Part shown: piece after piece, positions 45,257 through 56,760 of the stretch
How the letters are laid out: every line of letters begins with the position of its first letter
Numbering within the stretch: position 1 is the stretch's first letter
Assembly (NCBI GenBank): GCA_020881915.1
Contig: JAJFPB010000001.1
Span: forward strand, 5,580,001-5,644,000
Reading direction: 5' to 3'
Source of the DNA: Paramyrothecium sp. XJ0827
Taxonomy: Eukaryota; Ascomycota; Sordariomycetes; Hypocreales; Stachybotryaceae
DNA: 64,000 nucleotides
Position numbers and translations under genes: made by a program
The notes under the pieces: generated by a model
Databases searched by the model: none
What the model was told of the DNA's origin: nothing
Seen by the model: only the letters and a program-made list of their open reading frames with translations

Positions 45257-45937
45257 TCAGAAGACACTCTGGCGCCGCCTCAACAGCTCCTTTAGCCGAT
45301 TGATGTCCCTCAGCTGCCGTTCCATGGCGTCGAACATGGCTTCGTAGCGCCGGCTGATGTCTTCGTACTTGGCCTTTTGCTTGCAGGCGTAGTCGTGCCA
45401 GTAGTCGGCCTCCTTGATGAGGTCGGCGATGCGGCGGTTGAAGCTCTGGTCGAGCTGCTTCGACAGCGCCTTGACCCGTATCTTCAGATCTGCGTTTTCC
45501 TCCTTGACCTCCCGGTTCTCGGCCTCGAGCTTGGCGATCTTGTCGTTGAGCTTGTCCATCTCCCGGTGGTGCTTCGCGGACCAGCCCCCCGCGTTCTCGA
45601 TCGATCGCCGCAGGGACTTGTTGTCGGCTTCGAGGGCCGCCACCTGGGCCTGGAGCTGAGGCACGACGACGGTGGTCAGGCGATGGTTCTCAGCTTCGGC
45701 GGACGAGAGGCTGCCCCGCAAGGCATTGTTCTCGGCACACAGGGCGCGGTTGCTGTCCTCCAGGGTGCGCTCGCGCTCCAGGAGGTTCTTCCACTCGTCG
45801 TAGCCGACCTTGTAGCTGGGGTCATGGTGGTGGTGGCGGTGATGGTGGTGGTGGTGGTGTCCATGGGAGCGAGAGCGCTTGAGCACAAACTGCGGGCGAC
45901 CCGAGGTGGTGGTCTCGACGTAGTACCGCTTAGACAT
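45257..45937 (-). CDS. His-rich coiled-coil protein, conserved-type hypothetical
   Basis: Single exon of 226 residues from ATG 45937, chosen over an upstream in-frame start because MSKRYYVETTTSGRPQFVLKR begins a well-composed basic segment. Residues 23-39 are a histidine run (HGHHHHHHHRHHHHD). From about 50 to 215 the protein is a continuous heptad-like helix rich in Glu, Lys, Leu and Arg, for example LEADNKSLRRSIENAGG and KIAKLEAENREVKEENADL. This predicts a long coiled coil. The C-terminus DINRLKELLRRRQSVF is basic. I recall similar short hypothetical proteins in sordariomycetes but no studied function. Metal binding by the His run is only a possibility. Confidence 0.75.
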   Translation of the reverse strand: MSKRYYVETTTSGRPQFVLKRSRSHGHHHHHHHRHHHHDPSYKVGYDEWKNLLERERTLEDSNRALCAENNALRGSLSSAEAENHRLTTVVVPQLQAQVAALEADNKSLRRSIENAGGWSAKHHREMDKLNDKIAKLEAENREVKEENADLKIRVKALSKQLDQSFNRRIADLIKEADYWHDYACKQKAKYEDISRRYEAMFDAMERQLRDINRLKELLRRRQSVF

Positions 45938-48740
45938 TCGAGGAGGCCGCGGAGGGTCGACGTGAACAACTGGGTAACTGATTCCGGCTCTCACGGCGAC
46001 GAGGTAAGTGACAGATACTTCAACCAGCAGTGCTTGAGTCCCGACAACCTCAAGTCTGAAGGGTTATGTCGTCCAGGGGGATTGAGTAAAGCAAATGAGT
46101 TGTTATTGGCCGCTAGCTGGGAGCCTCTTCACGAAACGAAGGGGTAGATCAACATAAAAGCTGCCTATCGAGTGGCTATGGAAGCGAGCACGCCCCGGTG
46201 GAAGCGGTATAAGTGTCCGGGACAGAATAGACACGAGGAAGCAGGTTGCCGTACGTCAAGGCCATTGATCTCCTTCAGAGCGGGAAACTTAGTCAAGCAC
46301 GGAGAATAAAAACATTGGCCAAAAAGGTTCGAGCTTCAAGGATCCCGGCGCAAGGGAGGCAGGAAGGCTTTTAATGGTCTGGTACAGCACAAGCCTGATG
46401 ATCAAAACTGCACTGGTGGCACCGGAGGATCCAAGTTTGCGGCCACATGTCAAGCAAAAAAACGGACAAAGCAGGGCACGAGGATCAAGCATATGGTCCC
46501 GCGAAACGAAACGAAGCGGCCGTGGCCCTGGCCTACGAGGGCCGCCGCCGGCTTGTCGACTTCATGATCTTATGGCACACGGCGGTGGCTGCACTGTGTG
46601 TGGCTCAACATCCAGGGCTCCCGCGAGAGTGAGGAAAACATGTGCCGGGGGGTGTGCGGCAAGGGACTGGGGTGGCTCCTCTCCTGCAAGTCAGCGAGGA
46701 AGATCTCGCCGCATCTTCCCTGTCCGGATGCTACCGCAAACCCACCAGGGTGGGAAGGCATGACGAGGCTAAGCCCACGAGGCTGGACGTGGAGGGGTCT
46801 CGCATGTCTCAGCAAGATCACTCGGTCGTCGCGAGGCATCCGCCGCGGGGTCTCTTCTGGTCCGACTACCTAGGTAACCAGGCCGCGGGCACGCCAACAA
46901 TAGGCGGGCTGGTCATTGAGCGCACGCAAGGGCTACACTTTGGCTATTGAGCATCCGGAAAGGTGCTGCGCAGCAAGTGGAATGCAAAAGCGATAGGCTC
47001 GATGAGCTCGGGCGCCACAAAAGGGCTTTCGAGAGTGCGCTGGTTGGCTGAGGGCGTCGACGGTGGGGATAGCAATGCGGGTCGCCCGTTGCTCCGGGCC
47101 ACGATGCAAAGGCGATCTTGCGGGTACCTGCTCCAGCGCCTCATGCGTGCATGCCTGGGCTCGTGGTATCGTGCCCGGTGGTGCGCATAAGGACCCCGTG
47201 CAAGGTACGGCGCGCGTGGTGCGTGGGTGGGATGGACGGGTGGGAGGGTGGAGGGTGGACGTGACGAAGTCCTGGTTCGTCCACGGGCACAAGGTCTCAC
47301 TAGCATCCTCCATCTCAGCGACGTCGCATCACTTGATGCGCCGCTGGAGCCGCACTGTGCGAGAGCCGTTGCAGCATGTCCCGCGGCCGGGGGTTGGTCC
47401 TCGCTGAGCCAACCCCAAACCGGTCGCCTCCGCACAGTTGCCTTGGCACGGTGTTTTTCCAGGCCCCGCTAATTACCTAGTTCCGATCTGATAAGGTGTA
47501 CATGACCTCCTGTCGTCGACCCCGGCGGTGGGTGTGAAGTGAAGTGCTGCAGCCTGCAAGGGCGGCGCAGCAAGAATCCAGGACTTTCGACGTTGCGCCG
47601 CGGAGCCTTGAGGAGAGATTGGCGGCCTCTGATGCAGTTCGATTTGCAACCACTATCTTCTACTTTGAGGACTGATTTCATGCCACTTCAGCTTGGCCCT
47701 CAAACTCGAGACCATATCGCTCCAACAGCCGCTGCTGCACTTCTCTCCCATCCACCAAGACTCGGGAGTTACGGAGCTTTAGAGCGCCATATGACTGTGG
47801 AAAGCCGCAGCAAGGCTTTTTCGTTGCCCATAGTCCTGCATCGCTCAACAGCTAGCAGATTTGCACAATTTCCGCCAACCACGGAGTACTTTGTTGCCAA
47901 CTTCAGAATGTAACACCGCAACTCAAACCTCCGTGCCGACGGAGAGCAACATTTGGAAATTGCTCTCCCACATAACAGACCTTCTCTGCACATTTGTTCT
48001 CGCCGTGGCTTTTGCAAACATTCTACTGGTGGCAACACTAGACGTGATTGCCTGTCGCAACATACTGTGTTGTTCGGACGTGGCCGTAGCCGAAGGGTCA
48101 GAGAACACAGCCTCATCAGGCTGGCGCTTCATTTTGTCCACTTTGCAGTCTGGCATCTGCCACCAAATCCATCCCAAAACGGGAAGAATAAGAAAGAAAA
48201 GAAAAGAAGAAGAAAAAAGTGAGGCCGTTGGACTACGACGGACAGTCGTGACTCCTTAAATGCTCGTAAACGATGCCGGTGCCAAACTCAGCGCACCCCT
48301 TTTCACGGTCTACGGTCCTAGCCTTCTTATCTCTCGTAACATTATCATTAACAGCGGTCGACAGTCTCTCGCCGCAAAATCCCGACAAGTCATCACAAGG
48401 ATACACAATCTGAAAAATTTAACGAGTCGTTGATCTATTGTCTAGGGTGTCCCATAGTTCCGTCTCCTCCTCATTCGTGGTATCATTCCTAATCTGCATC
48501 ATGACGAGCGCCACCGGGTTTTTCGTGTATAGGCTTTTCATATATGTAACATGTGAAGGAAGAAAAAAAAAAAAAAGAAAGATTGCCTCTCTATTTTTGC
48601 CATGCCCGAAGGTGGGCCACTGAGCAAGGACCAAACAAACCCAAACGACCGTAGCACCAAAGCAGAGTCTCTCATATAGACATCGAAGTCATTCTTCGTA
48701 AATCACGCAGGAACGCTAAGCAGATGTAGGCCATAGTGCC
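45938..48740. other. Intergenic region, 2.8 kb
   Basis: No gene recognised. The GC-rich part (46400-47450) has long overlapping open frames on both strands, which is expected by composition. A purine-rich AAGAAAAG run lies at 48187-48222 and an A-run at 48561-48580. The 3' end of the telomere-binding gene lies at the right. Confidence 0.55.
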
Positions 48741-51700
48741 TCAACATGACGAGGCTTCCGCCATGGCTGCCTGCAACCCTTTCAGAAGCGCTGCCTCCGC
48801 CTCGTTGTCGAAGTGGTCTGACAGTTGAGGCATTGCTAAGGACGGCGAAGGGGGAGCTTGGCTGATGTGAGTTTGTGCAGGCGCGGCCGACGACACTGAG
48901 CCTTGTGGTTGAGAAACAGGTTGGTGGTTAGTGTGGGTTTGCTCGGCCAGATGCGATTGCGGTTGGCTTGCTGTGACGTGGTTCGCTTGGCTTTGCGGTT
49001 GCGTCGGTGACGCATATCTGGCCGAAGCATCTTGCGTTCCCACCGACATCGTGGGAGTTGGGGCCTGCGGAGTATGGGCTTGCGGCGTGTGGAGTTGTGT
49101 ACCCGGTGCCGATCCCGGTCGTACAATCGGAGAAGCGGTGTGACTCTGTGGCTGAGCATGTTGAGGCTGTTGCTGCGAATGCTGCTGCGGTTGCTGCGAT
49201 GGTTGGGCTTGGGCATGTGACTGTTGTTGGGGTTGTGGCCGCTGGTAATGTGGTGGGAGCTGGTTCTGGGGTCGGGGAGGAGCCTGAGGCACGGATTGAA
49301 GCATTTGTGCTGTATTCGCCTGTGCCGAAGCCTTCTGGTAGGTCGTTGGTGTTGCCATGGCGCCTGTAGGGCCCGAAGAAGCTGCCGGTTGATGTATCGA
49401 CGTGGCGGGCCCGGCAGACGGATGCAACCCGGTCGTTGCCGCTTGAGCCGCACTGGCAGCCTGCGCAGGTGTGACGACGCTTGCCCCAACGACGGCCGCT
49501 GGGTTTCCGTTTGTCCTGCCCTGCGGAGGGTGCTGCAAGCCACCGGCCAACGCCATAATGCCCTGCAATTTGGCCTGGTCCTCCTCCGAGTTGAGACGTG
49601 CGCGCTCCTCGGCTTCCTTCCTCGCGGCTTGGGTGGGCGCTCGAGTTTTCAACTCGCCAGTAACTGCCTGCAAGTAATAAGGCATCTCCGAATTCGTCTT
49701 GAGGAAGAAGAGCTTCAAGTTTCGAGCCTTGTCTTTGAGCTGCACCTGAGTCCGATCTTTTAGTATGTCGGAAATTGTTCCGTTCTGTCCAAAGAGGGTC
49801 AAGATTTGACTCCAGTGAGGACCCTTGACCATGTCTAGTCCAGCCATAAGAGCCTTCTCCTCTTCCTGCGTCCACGGTCGTCGGGTCGAGTGGAGTCCTT
49901 CACGGCGAGTGTGTGCCGAAGACTTGGACAAAGCGGCCTGGCGAGCCTTGTCATATAATATTGCGCTCGGGAATGTTTGGTTAGGTGGTAGGTTTTCGCC
50001 GGGCGCAGGAGGTTGTGCCTGGGGCTCTGGGATAGACTGTGTGTAAGAGTAATAGGGATGTTGAGCGTGGTGTTGTTGCAAGTGACTAAGGTATGGCGAT
50101 TGTGTAGCCATGCTCTCAGCTGTATTGGTTAGCAACGCTGGCAGCGATTGCGACAAAGGGCACTTACCAGTGCTGGTGGGGATTGTTGGCTGATACGTGA
50201 CGGGGGAAAGCCCGTGTAGGGTCGTCTTGACGTAGTTCGAGGTGCTTTCTGCGACCAGGGCCTCCAACTCCTTGTAATCCGTCATGAAATCGATCTTGCC
50301 GTTGGTTTGCGGCGTCGCATCGTTCTTCTTACTGGCGTCCTCAGATGGCTCCGCCGAGATCTCGACAATAGGTGTCGAGGCAGGGTTTTCGTCGGTCAGG
50401 CCCGCAAGAGCATTCTGGACGAGCCCGGAAGTCGTTTTCTCGAAAAACGACGACAAGTCATCCAGATCGAGTTCATCTTCGCCGGCGTCGTCGAAGTTGG
50501 GCAAAACTTCCTCAACTTCGTGGATAGCGGGTATCGGGATACCCAGCTTGGTTCCGAGATCGGATAGAGACGTGAGGCGACCTTTGATGTATGTGCCGAA
50601 AGCGCGCAAGAGATCGTTGGAAGGGTACTTCTGCCTCATATTACCTGCGCTCCGTCAGCAAAGATTTGTCACACATGAATAAACCCGAGACTAAAAGCAC
50701 CTAAGTCTAAATCTGGCTGACATGCAGCCAACAGCTCGGCCTTCCGGGACTGTAACGAGGATATTAAGATGTGCTCTTGCGGCGTCAACTCTGCATGCCC
50801 GTGTTGTTGCCGTAGGCGATCTTCTACGCCATGATCCAGTAGGCCACTTAACAAATCGTCAGGCTTGCGCTCAGCATCCTTCTCCGCCAGGGCTTCGATC
50901 GCTCGTTGAGTCTTGAGGGCTACGCAAAGATCGGAGACGTCCGGGAGCAGGTCAGACATCTGATGTTGAAATATCGAGAAGAAATGGTCTTCCGCGTTGG
51001 TGCATGGGCCGAGTCCGCCTTCAAAAAGCCATACACTGAGCATGGCGAGGTTTGCTACTTCGATTATCGTGCGGGAATCCGAGTCGTGTAGAGCCAGCTC
51101 ATCGATTGAGAGGACTGGTGAGGTCGCAAAGAGGTCGCGCGTAGTTTGGAATGACGTCTGTAGTTTTTTGAAGGCACGCGCGTGCTCTGAATCAGCCTGC
51201 CGTAGTGACTTAAGAGTATCTTCGAACGGTGGTTGGACAAGGGCTAGGAGCAGCGATATTCCCTATTTTTTTGTTCGTTTTAGTCACGAATGGGCGCCGG
51301 TTGCAACAGGTGACTCACAAGGTTCCCGAGCGCGTGCAGAGTAGCGTTGTGGACGAACTTGTCGGGATGCGACATAAAGGTTGCTGGAGGTTCAGACACC
51401 TGAGGGGCCGGAGCAGGGTCTTCGTTGACGACGTCGGTAGTCGGAATTGGAATCTCAGACTCGGCGTTGAATTGATCCACCAGGTCCCCGACATTGGAGA
51501 GCGCATTCTGAACGAGAAGCGCTAGACCATCCTCGAGCGATTCCTCCTGCGCTTCGTTCTCCGTCTTCACTCTCTTGGCCTCGGGGTTCTCGTTGTCTCG
51601 GCTGCTCTCCCCCACTTCTTCGAAGGGCCGCTTCATTGCAAGTTCTGGCGGCAGGGAAAAGTCAAGGCCATCGAGGATAGACTCTTCTTTGATTGTAGGT

Positions 51701-51864
51701 ACTGCACGTGTCAGCTGCGACCATCACGGCCATGCCCGACGCTGGACGAGCGGCAGAACTCGCGGACGCGGGACAGAGAGCGGCGTTGGCTGGGGCCCTC
51801 GGGGATTGAGCGTACCTGCTGGGGGCATTGCAGCGCCTACTTCGGCCTGCGCTGCTTCTGCCAT
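48741..51864 (-). CDS. TRF/Tbf1-like telomere (TTAGGG) repeat-binding protein
   Basis: Exons 51864-51816, 51701-51319, 51262-50701, 50644-50168 and 50119-48741, all in frame, 949 residues. The N-terminus MAEAAQAEVGAAMPPA joins VPTIKEESILDGLDFSLPPEL across intron 1. Residues about 95-390 are helical and correspond to the TRF-homology dimerisation region (NAEDHFFSIFQHQMSDLLPD, EHILISSLQSRKAELLAAC). The Myb/telobox DNA-binding domain is at about 565-630: RRPWTQEEEKALMAGLDMV, GPHWSQILTLFGQNG, LKDRTQVQLKDKARNLKLFF. A tail of over 300 residues is rich in Gln, Pro, Ala and His. Tbf1/TRF proteins bind TTAGGG repeats at telomeres, and at some promoters. Intron 4 is 48 nt, in frame and without a stop. 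Confidence 0.9.
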
Positions 51865-52548
51865 GGTTTCAATCGCCGTAGGAAGCAGGGCCTTGAGCGC
51901 ATCCGGGAACTTGTCGCATGGAATCGCAACTATGAGGCAGCGGAATGGCGGGACGTTGCATGCAGCCGGAGAAAATTTGCTGAGTCAGGAACTCCGCTGC
52001 CCTTATAATGTGCCCCAATGGCTGGGCCGCTCAAGATACACAAGTGACACAGGATCGGGTCCGAAATTAAAATGCTTTGCAAATTCAAATTTAGCCATCA
52101 TTGGGAAGCGGATTTCAAAAAATACGACTGTTCTCTCCCTTCCAAGTACACGGGACTACTTTTTAGAAGCGAGCAATCCCTATAACCCATGCACATACTT
52201 TCCAGCAAAGAAATCAACTCGTTTTTTCCTTGCTTGGCTTCCGTGCCGGCGACAGTCCTGCGTACTCATCCTCTTACTGTGCCACACTTTACGCCACGCA
52301 AAATCTTATCTTTTCCCGGAAACGTATCGCACGTTGTTGAGAAGCCTTTGCCCGTAAACGGCTAGCCTGCTTTTTCAATGTCTTTCCCAATCCTTCCACT
52401 AGCTATGGCTCTTGTGATTGGCCGACTTATACAGGTTTCCCTACCTTCCTACCTGCCTACAGCCATCAAAGAATTTTGGTGATAAAGTCATAAGCGACTT
52501 CAAAGTTCAGATCTACCTTCATATTGCCCAAGCTTGGACCTAAATCGC

Positions 52549-52827
52549 TTAATCGCGTGCACGCTTGCCGTGCCCTCCAACTGCTGGTGCCCCTTGTACT
52601 CCAAGCAATGCGGTAGGATGCCCCGACCACTTCTCTGCGTGTAAGCCATTAGTCTGGCGCAGACTCATGGCCCGCGAATGCGCTGCGATATGGCTCGTAA
52701 CTTCATAGCAGACTGTGAAATTGAGCTTTTCCAGGGACAGGAGTAGCTTCTCTTCAAACTTCTTGAATGCTTGGGCGTACCTTCTTCGCCCGGCAGGATA
52801 TGAGAGACCTTGAATAAACGCGAGCAT
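52549..52827 (-). CDS. Hypothetical ORF, weakly supported
   Basis: Frame of 92 residues from ATG 52827, also open further upstream. The segment RRYAQAFKKFEEKLLLSLEK has helical amphipathic character. No family recognised. It could be the last exon of a longer gene, but I found no convincing upstream exon. It competes with the opposing ORF starting 17 bases away. Confidence 0.2.
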   Translation of the reverse strand: MLAFIQGLSYPAGRRRYAQAFKKFEEKLLLSLEKLNFTVCYEVTSHIAAHSRAMSLRQTNGLHAEKWSGHPTALLGVQGAPAVGGHGKRARD

Positions 52828-52844
52828 GTGATTGTGATCGCGAG

Positions 52845-53243
52845 ATGCTGCACCACCCTGCTCTACAATATCCGATGTGCCTCGGACCCTCCCAATCCTC
52901 CTCTTCAGACGGTGGCACGCATCAACTCATACCTATGAAGACATTTTTATGGACTATCGTACAAGATTGGAAATCCTCCCTACTTACCGCACCTAAGAAT
53001 CCCTTGGCCATGATCGACAAGTTTCAATGCCCGGCCCACACGCGGACGCCATGGGGATCAAGCCCCCACCGCTACAACTATCGCATTCGATACCTAGCAA
53101 TGGGACTCCTATTGGCAGCCTTCATTGTCATTACCACCGTTTCAATCATTCTCGTTTTTGAGTTCCGAAAGCATCGCCCTGTTTCAACCGGTATTGTTGT
53201 TGTGCCCATCAACATCACCTCAAGTGCAGGGAAAGTAGCGTAA
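52845..53243 (+). CDS. Hypothetical single-pass membrane protein, weakly supported
   Basis: Frame of 132 residues from ATG 52845. A hydrophobic segment at about 83-107 (MGLLLAAFIVITTVSIILVF) is followed by a basic flank (EFRKHR), as in a single-pass membrane protein. No family recognised and no intron evident. The opposing ORF at 52549-52827 is equally open, so coding status is unclear. Confidence 0.25.
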   Translation: MLHHPALQYPMCLGPSQSSSSDGGTHQLIPMKTFLWTIVQDWKSSLLTAPKNPLAMIDKFQCPAHTRTPWGSSPHRYNYRIRYLAMGLLLAAFIVITTVSIILVFEFRKHRPVSTGIVVVPINITSSAGKVA

Positions 53244-53732
53244 TACAACAGGAACTTCCCTGTTGACCCGGGCGGGGCTCGGAGGCGGTTTGGAACATAA
53301 TACGTCCGATGTGTCGAGCAAGCTTGTTGCTATGCCGCAGCATTTTCTAGGAGCAGTGGAGGTGGATGAGGTGTGATTCGAGTGGCTGGCCGAACAGCTC
53401 GAGAAACCATCACAGCCTCCTTTGGAACAAGAAGATGCAGAAGAACCGACCTCGCAAGGCTAGCAGAAACCCTACCGTTTCCAGTACCTACTAACCAGCT
53501 TCCTCGACACGAGAAATTAGACTACTTACAGTTTTTCAATGCAGGAACCCAGCAAAAGCTTTCTATGCACCACAACCCGCAGAAGCATGGAAGGGAGCAC
53601 AGCTTAATGGGCGCGATAGCCTGTTTATTCTAAAGTGATACTATCCTGCTTGAAGAACATCATAAGTAAGGTAGGTAGATATTCCATAGTGTATAAGAGC
53701 TTGTAATAACCATCATCTGGACCAGTGAAGAA

Positions 53733-55185
53733 TTAGTACCCGAGCCACATTCCAACCATTACAATGACCGTGAGATACCCGCTCGTCGGCACCGAGGCAG
53801 CTCCATTGTCGTTGCCATCTTCGTCTTCGCCTTCCCCTTCACCTTCACCAGAAGGGTTGCTAACAGCTGTAGTCTCAGCAGCACCAGCAGTTTCGTTGAA
53901 CGAGTGAGCGGTGCTGGCTGAAGAGGTATGGGATGCCGCAAAAGTCTCGCCTAGTAAAGGCAATTCGTCGTTGCCATCGACCGCCCACCATCCATCTTGA
54001 GTGGAGGTGGGACAAGCCCGAGTTGACACGGCCTTTGCATCATAGTCCGACTTGCTGATGCCGGTCGGATGAATCGTCTCCCAACGAGACTTGAGGTTCT
54101 CGAAGTCCGGGCTGCGAGGCGTGGGCTCACCTTTGCGTGTCCATCCGTCAAACACAATATCGTCATTGCGAGTGAGATCGTCGATAGGCGGTCCGTATGA
54201 TACTAGACCATAGTTATTATGCTCCTGAATCCACTCGTAGATGATGGCGCCGCTCCAGTGCTCGACCATAGGCTTGCTAAAGATCGCCTCTTGGTCCGCC
54301 CAAACACGAGGACCAGGGACAATGCAACCCGTTTCAGAGAAAAAGATGGGCACGGGGAAATCTCTCGCGTAGTCTTGCAGGCGATTGTACGTTGAGGCCT
54401 CATAGCTGCTTGGATCGCACCAAGAGTACGAGTTGAGCCCGAAAAAGTCGATAATCTCGGACGAATTGCCACCGCAGGTGAGGTAGTTCTGCAGCATAGG
54501 TCGGAGCTCCTTGATGTCGGCAGCAGAGTAGCCGATTGGGATGGGCCGGTAGCCCTTGCTGTCGCGATAGGCCTTCAGATCGCGTGCAGCAGCCTTGAGG
54601 AACGGCGCAGCCAGGGAATCACCCTGTGTGGCAATATTTTCGTTGCCAACGAAGAACCCAAGGACATTATTGTAGCCGTGGAAGGTATCCAAAACCTCTG
54701 CGTACCTTTCATATTGAGTCTGGTTCCACACGAGGTTGTGCTGTGAGGGATGAATCAGCACGTGTACCCCTCGAACAGGGAAAATAGCTTACGGGCAGGA
54801 TGTATGTATCAAAGGTGTCTAGATCAATCATCAGATAGATGCCGGCTTCTGCAAACGCCGCCATACACCCATCATGACTGGCTTTCGCGTCGACGTGATA
54901 GACACGGAGCGTGTTGGTGCCGAGCTCTTTCATCATATTCGCATCTCTTTTGCATTGTTCCGCGTCAACGAGCGGGTCATCTGGACGTAGTTGATACGCA
55001 ATTCCTATTTCAGACGATGAGTTGTTGGATTTTGGCATGACCGGGCCCAGAGCAAACGAACCTTTCATGAAGAATTGCGACCCATCTTTGTTGAAAAACT
55101 TGTTGCCGTAGACTTCAACTGGGTCGAGAGCCGCAGCCAGAGCAAGAAGCCCAGAGAGCAGAGCCGTTGCAGAGAGCCAATGCAT
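53733..55185 (-). CDS. GPI-anchored beta-1,3-glucanosyltransferase, GH72 (Gel/Gas family)
   Basis: Exons 55185-55062, 55004-54793 and 54740-53733, introns of 57 and 52 nt, 447 residues. Signal peptide MHWLSATALLSGLLALAAAL, then DPVEVYGNKFFNKDGSQFF and the joined KGIAYQLRPDDPL. Family motifs include DANMMKELGTNTLRVYHVD, then FFVGNEN with the acid/base Glu at about 146 and FFSETGC with the nucleophile Glu at about 247. DFFGLNSYSWC precedes the latter. The C-terminus has a Gly/Glu/Asp-rich linker, a candidate anchor site near NGAAS and a hydrophobic tail. There is no CBM43 module. The enzyme elongates cell-wall beta-1,3-glucan at the cell surface. The first intron is in frame and stop-free, so its removal is argued from family alignment at KG|IAYQ. 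Confidence 0.93.
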
Positions 55186-55507
55186 GGTGGCGTGGGTCGA
55201 CGGGCGTAGCTGGTGCTTAGCTGTAGTTGACAAGACTGAGTTCCCATGGCTTTTGTAGATGGGATTGATGACGGCAGTCTAATACAGCAGCCGTACCTAC
55301 CCGCCCTTGCAGGCCATGATGATGATTAAAGGGGGAGTAGCTCATGCAAGAACCCATTGGCCACGGTTGGTTGAATGCGGTTTCCGAACACAATGGGTGG
55401 TTGCTGCAAAAAGGGACTCTTTGGTTTGTCACCCTGGCTTGGAATCGAAGGTTCGGGCGACATGATAAGGGATAAGTAACAGTATGGGTAGCAGGGTCCT
55501 GTCTTAG

Positions 55508-55528
55508 AGGTAAGGTAGGTAAGGTAAG
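55508..55528. repeat. AGGTA tandem microrepeat
   Basis: AGGTAAGGTAGGTAAGGTAAG, upstream of the GH72 start codon by about 320 bases. On the gene's own strand it reads as TACCT units, like the kinase promoter run. Confidence 0.65.
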
Positions 55529-55854
55529 TGTGTCTCCAGTGATGTAAGTTCAAATAGTTGAGGCTCATGGAAGGGGCATCCAGAGGTAACGTCACCAAAG
55601 CAAGGTCCGGAAGAGTCTCGTGCTTGTGCCCCGATCGATCGCCACTGCTGAGGTGACGCAGACAAAAAACATATCGATGCACCTTTCGTCCATAACTAAG
55701 CAGCTCATCCACTGCTCAATACATGGGACCAATCACTTGTGCTCGTATTCGCAAATTGAAACCAAGGCCCTGCCAACTGGCGGGCAAAAACAGAGACCGC
55801 AAAGATATACGATATACTGTCCTCTATTATTGGGCAATAAGAAATGAGAAACCC

Positions 55855-55965
55855 ATTTCAAAACATTTATAAAAAGGTTTAAATTTTCATATTTATTTTA
55901 TTTTATTTTGTATTTAATTCAATGAGCATAAATTTAGTATTGATTATTAGGAGTTTGATACATTT
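55855..55965. other. AT-rich patch
   Basis: About 110 bases made mostly of A and T, including TTTATTTTATTTTATTTTG-like units, in an otherwise balanced region. It could be a matrix-attachment-like or nucleosome-free stretch, or a decayed insertion. No coding content. Confidence 0.5.
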
Positions 55966-56760
55966 GCAATTTCGCTTCTTTGTTAACCACTCGTCTGTCC
56001 TCACATCGAGATAAAGCTACTCATATTCACAAGACATACTCTAAAACCAGACTGGGCAGAGTAGCATGCTGCGCCCCTGTGGCAGCGGAGTGGAAGAGGT
56101 AGAACCGCCCTCAAAGTTCCCCGGCCAATCAACAACGCAACCTGCCTTTATCTTGTCGGTCGAACGGGTCCTGAGCTGAACGCAAGCACGCAATCTCACC
56201 AAGCAGATCCTGCATGGCTCCCGCGTACAAACGCCTGCTTCCCATAGGTCGGGCCTCCTTCTATTCGCAGCTGCATGCCGTCTTGGTCGCACAACAGCCA
56301 GTCGCCTTCGCGATGTTCACATTCGGCCCCCAGCCGTTGGAATACAATTTGTCATTCTAAGCCCCCTTGGTAGCATTCAATCACGTAAAGGCAACCTTTC
56401 ATTTGCGGAATCAGCATGGCCAACAATGTATATATGGCAATCTTCCTGCCCCGACTCTGAGACATTCTTGCAAGCCCTTTCATACATGCATGCGCCCTTG
56501 AACCTCATCCTTGAGCTCCGACCTAGTTCTGATCTACGATAAATCTTCAGGACAGTTCCAAAGGCACGTCTGCAAGAAAGCCTGGATCAGAAGCAGCGTG
56601 AAGACTGTACGACACGACCAGTTGCCAGTAAGTAGTCCATGAATGGACACTTCATCAAACGCCATGACCCAAATCATCCGCCAACACCTTGCGCCACACA
56701 AATGGTATTTTGATCAAGGCCCAACAATCCGCAAACTTTCCCCATTGGTGGGAGTAGAAA

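Larger units (their letters stand above)
51865..53732. other. Intergenic region with two weak opposing ORFs
   Basis: Promoter of the telomere-binding gene at the left, terminator of the GH72 gene at the right. Two doubtful frames diverge near 52830-52845 and are described separately. AGGTA units occur at 53668-53680. Otherwise nothing seen. Confidence 0.5.

Noticed and set aside
45377..46147. 256-codon plus-strand frame rich in Val, Leu and Gly
   Set aside because: It is the antisense shadow of the His-rich coiled-coil gene; the minus-strand frame has clear heptads and a normal ATG.
46944..47435. 163-codon minus-strand frame
   Set aside because: It lies in GC-rich DNA where several frames are open by chance; Arg/Pro-rich composition and no recognisable motif.
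47861..48259. 132-codon plus-strand frame with a hydrophobic segment
   Set aside because: It starts at TTG, has no supporting context, and ends in the purine-rich simple-sequence run.
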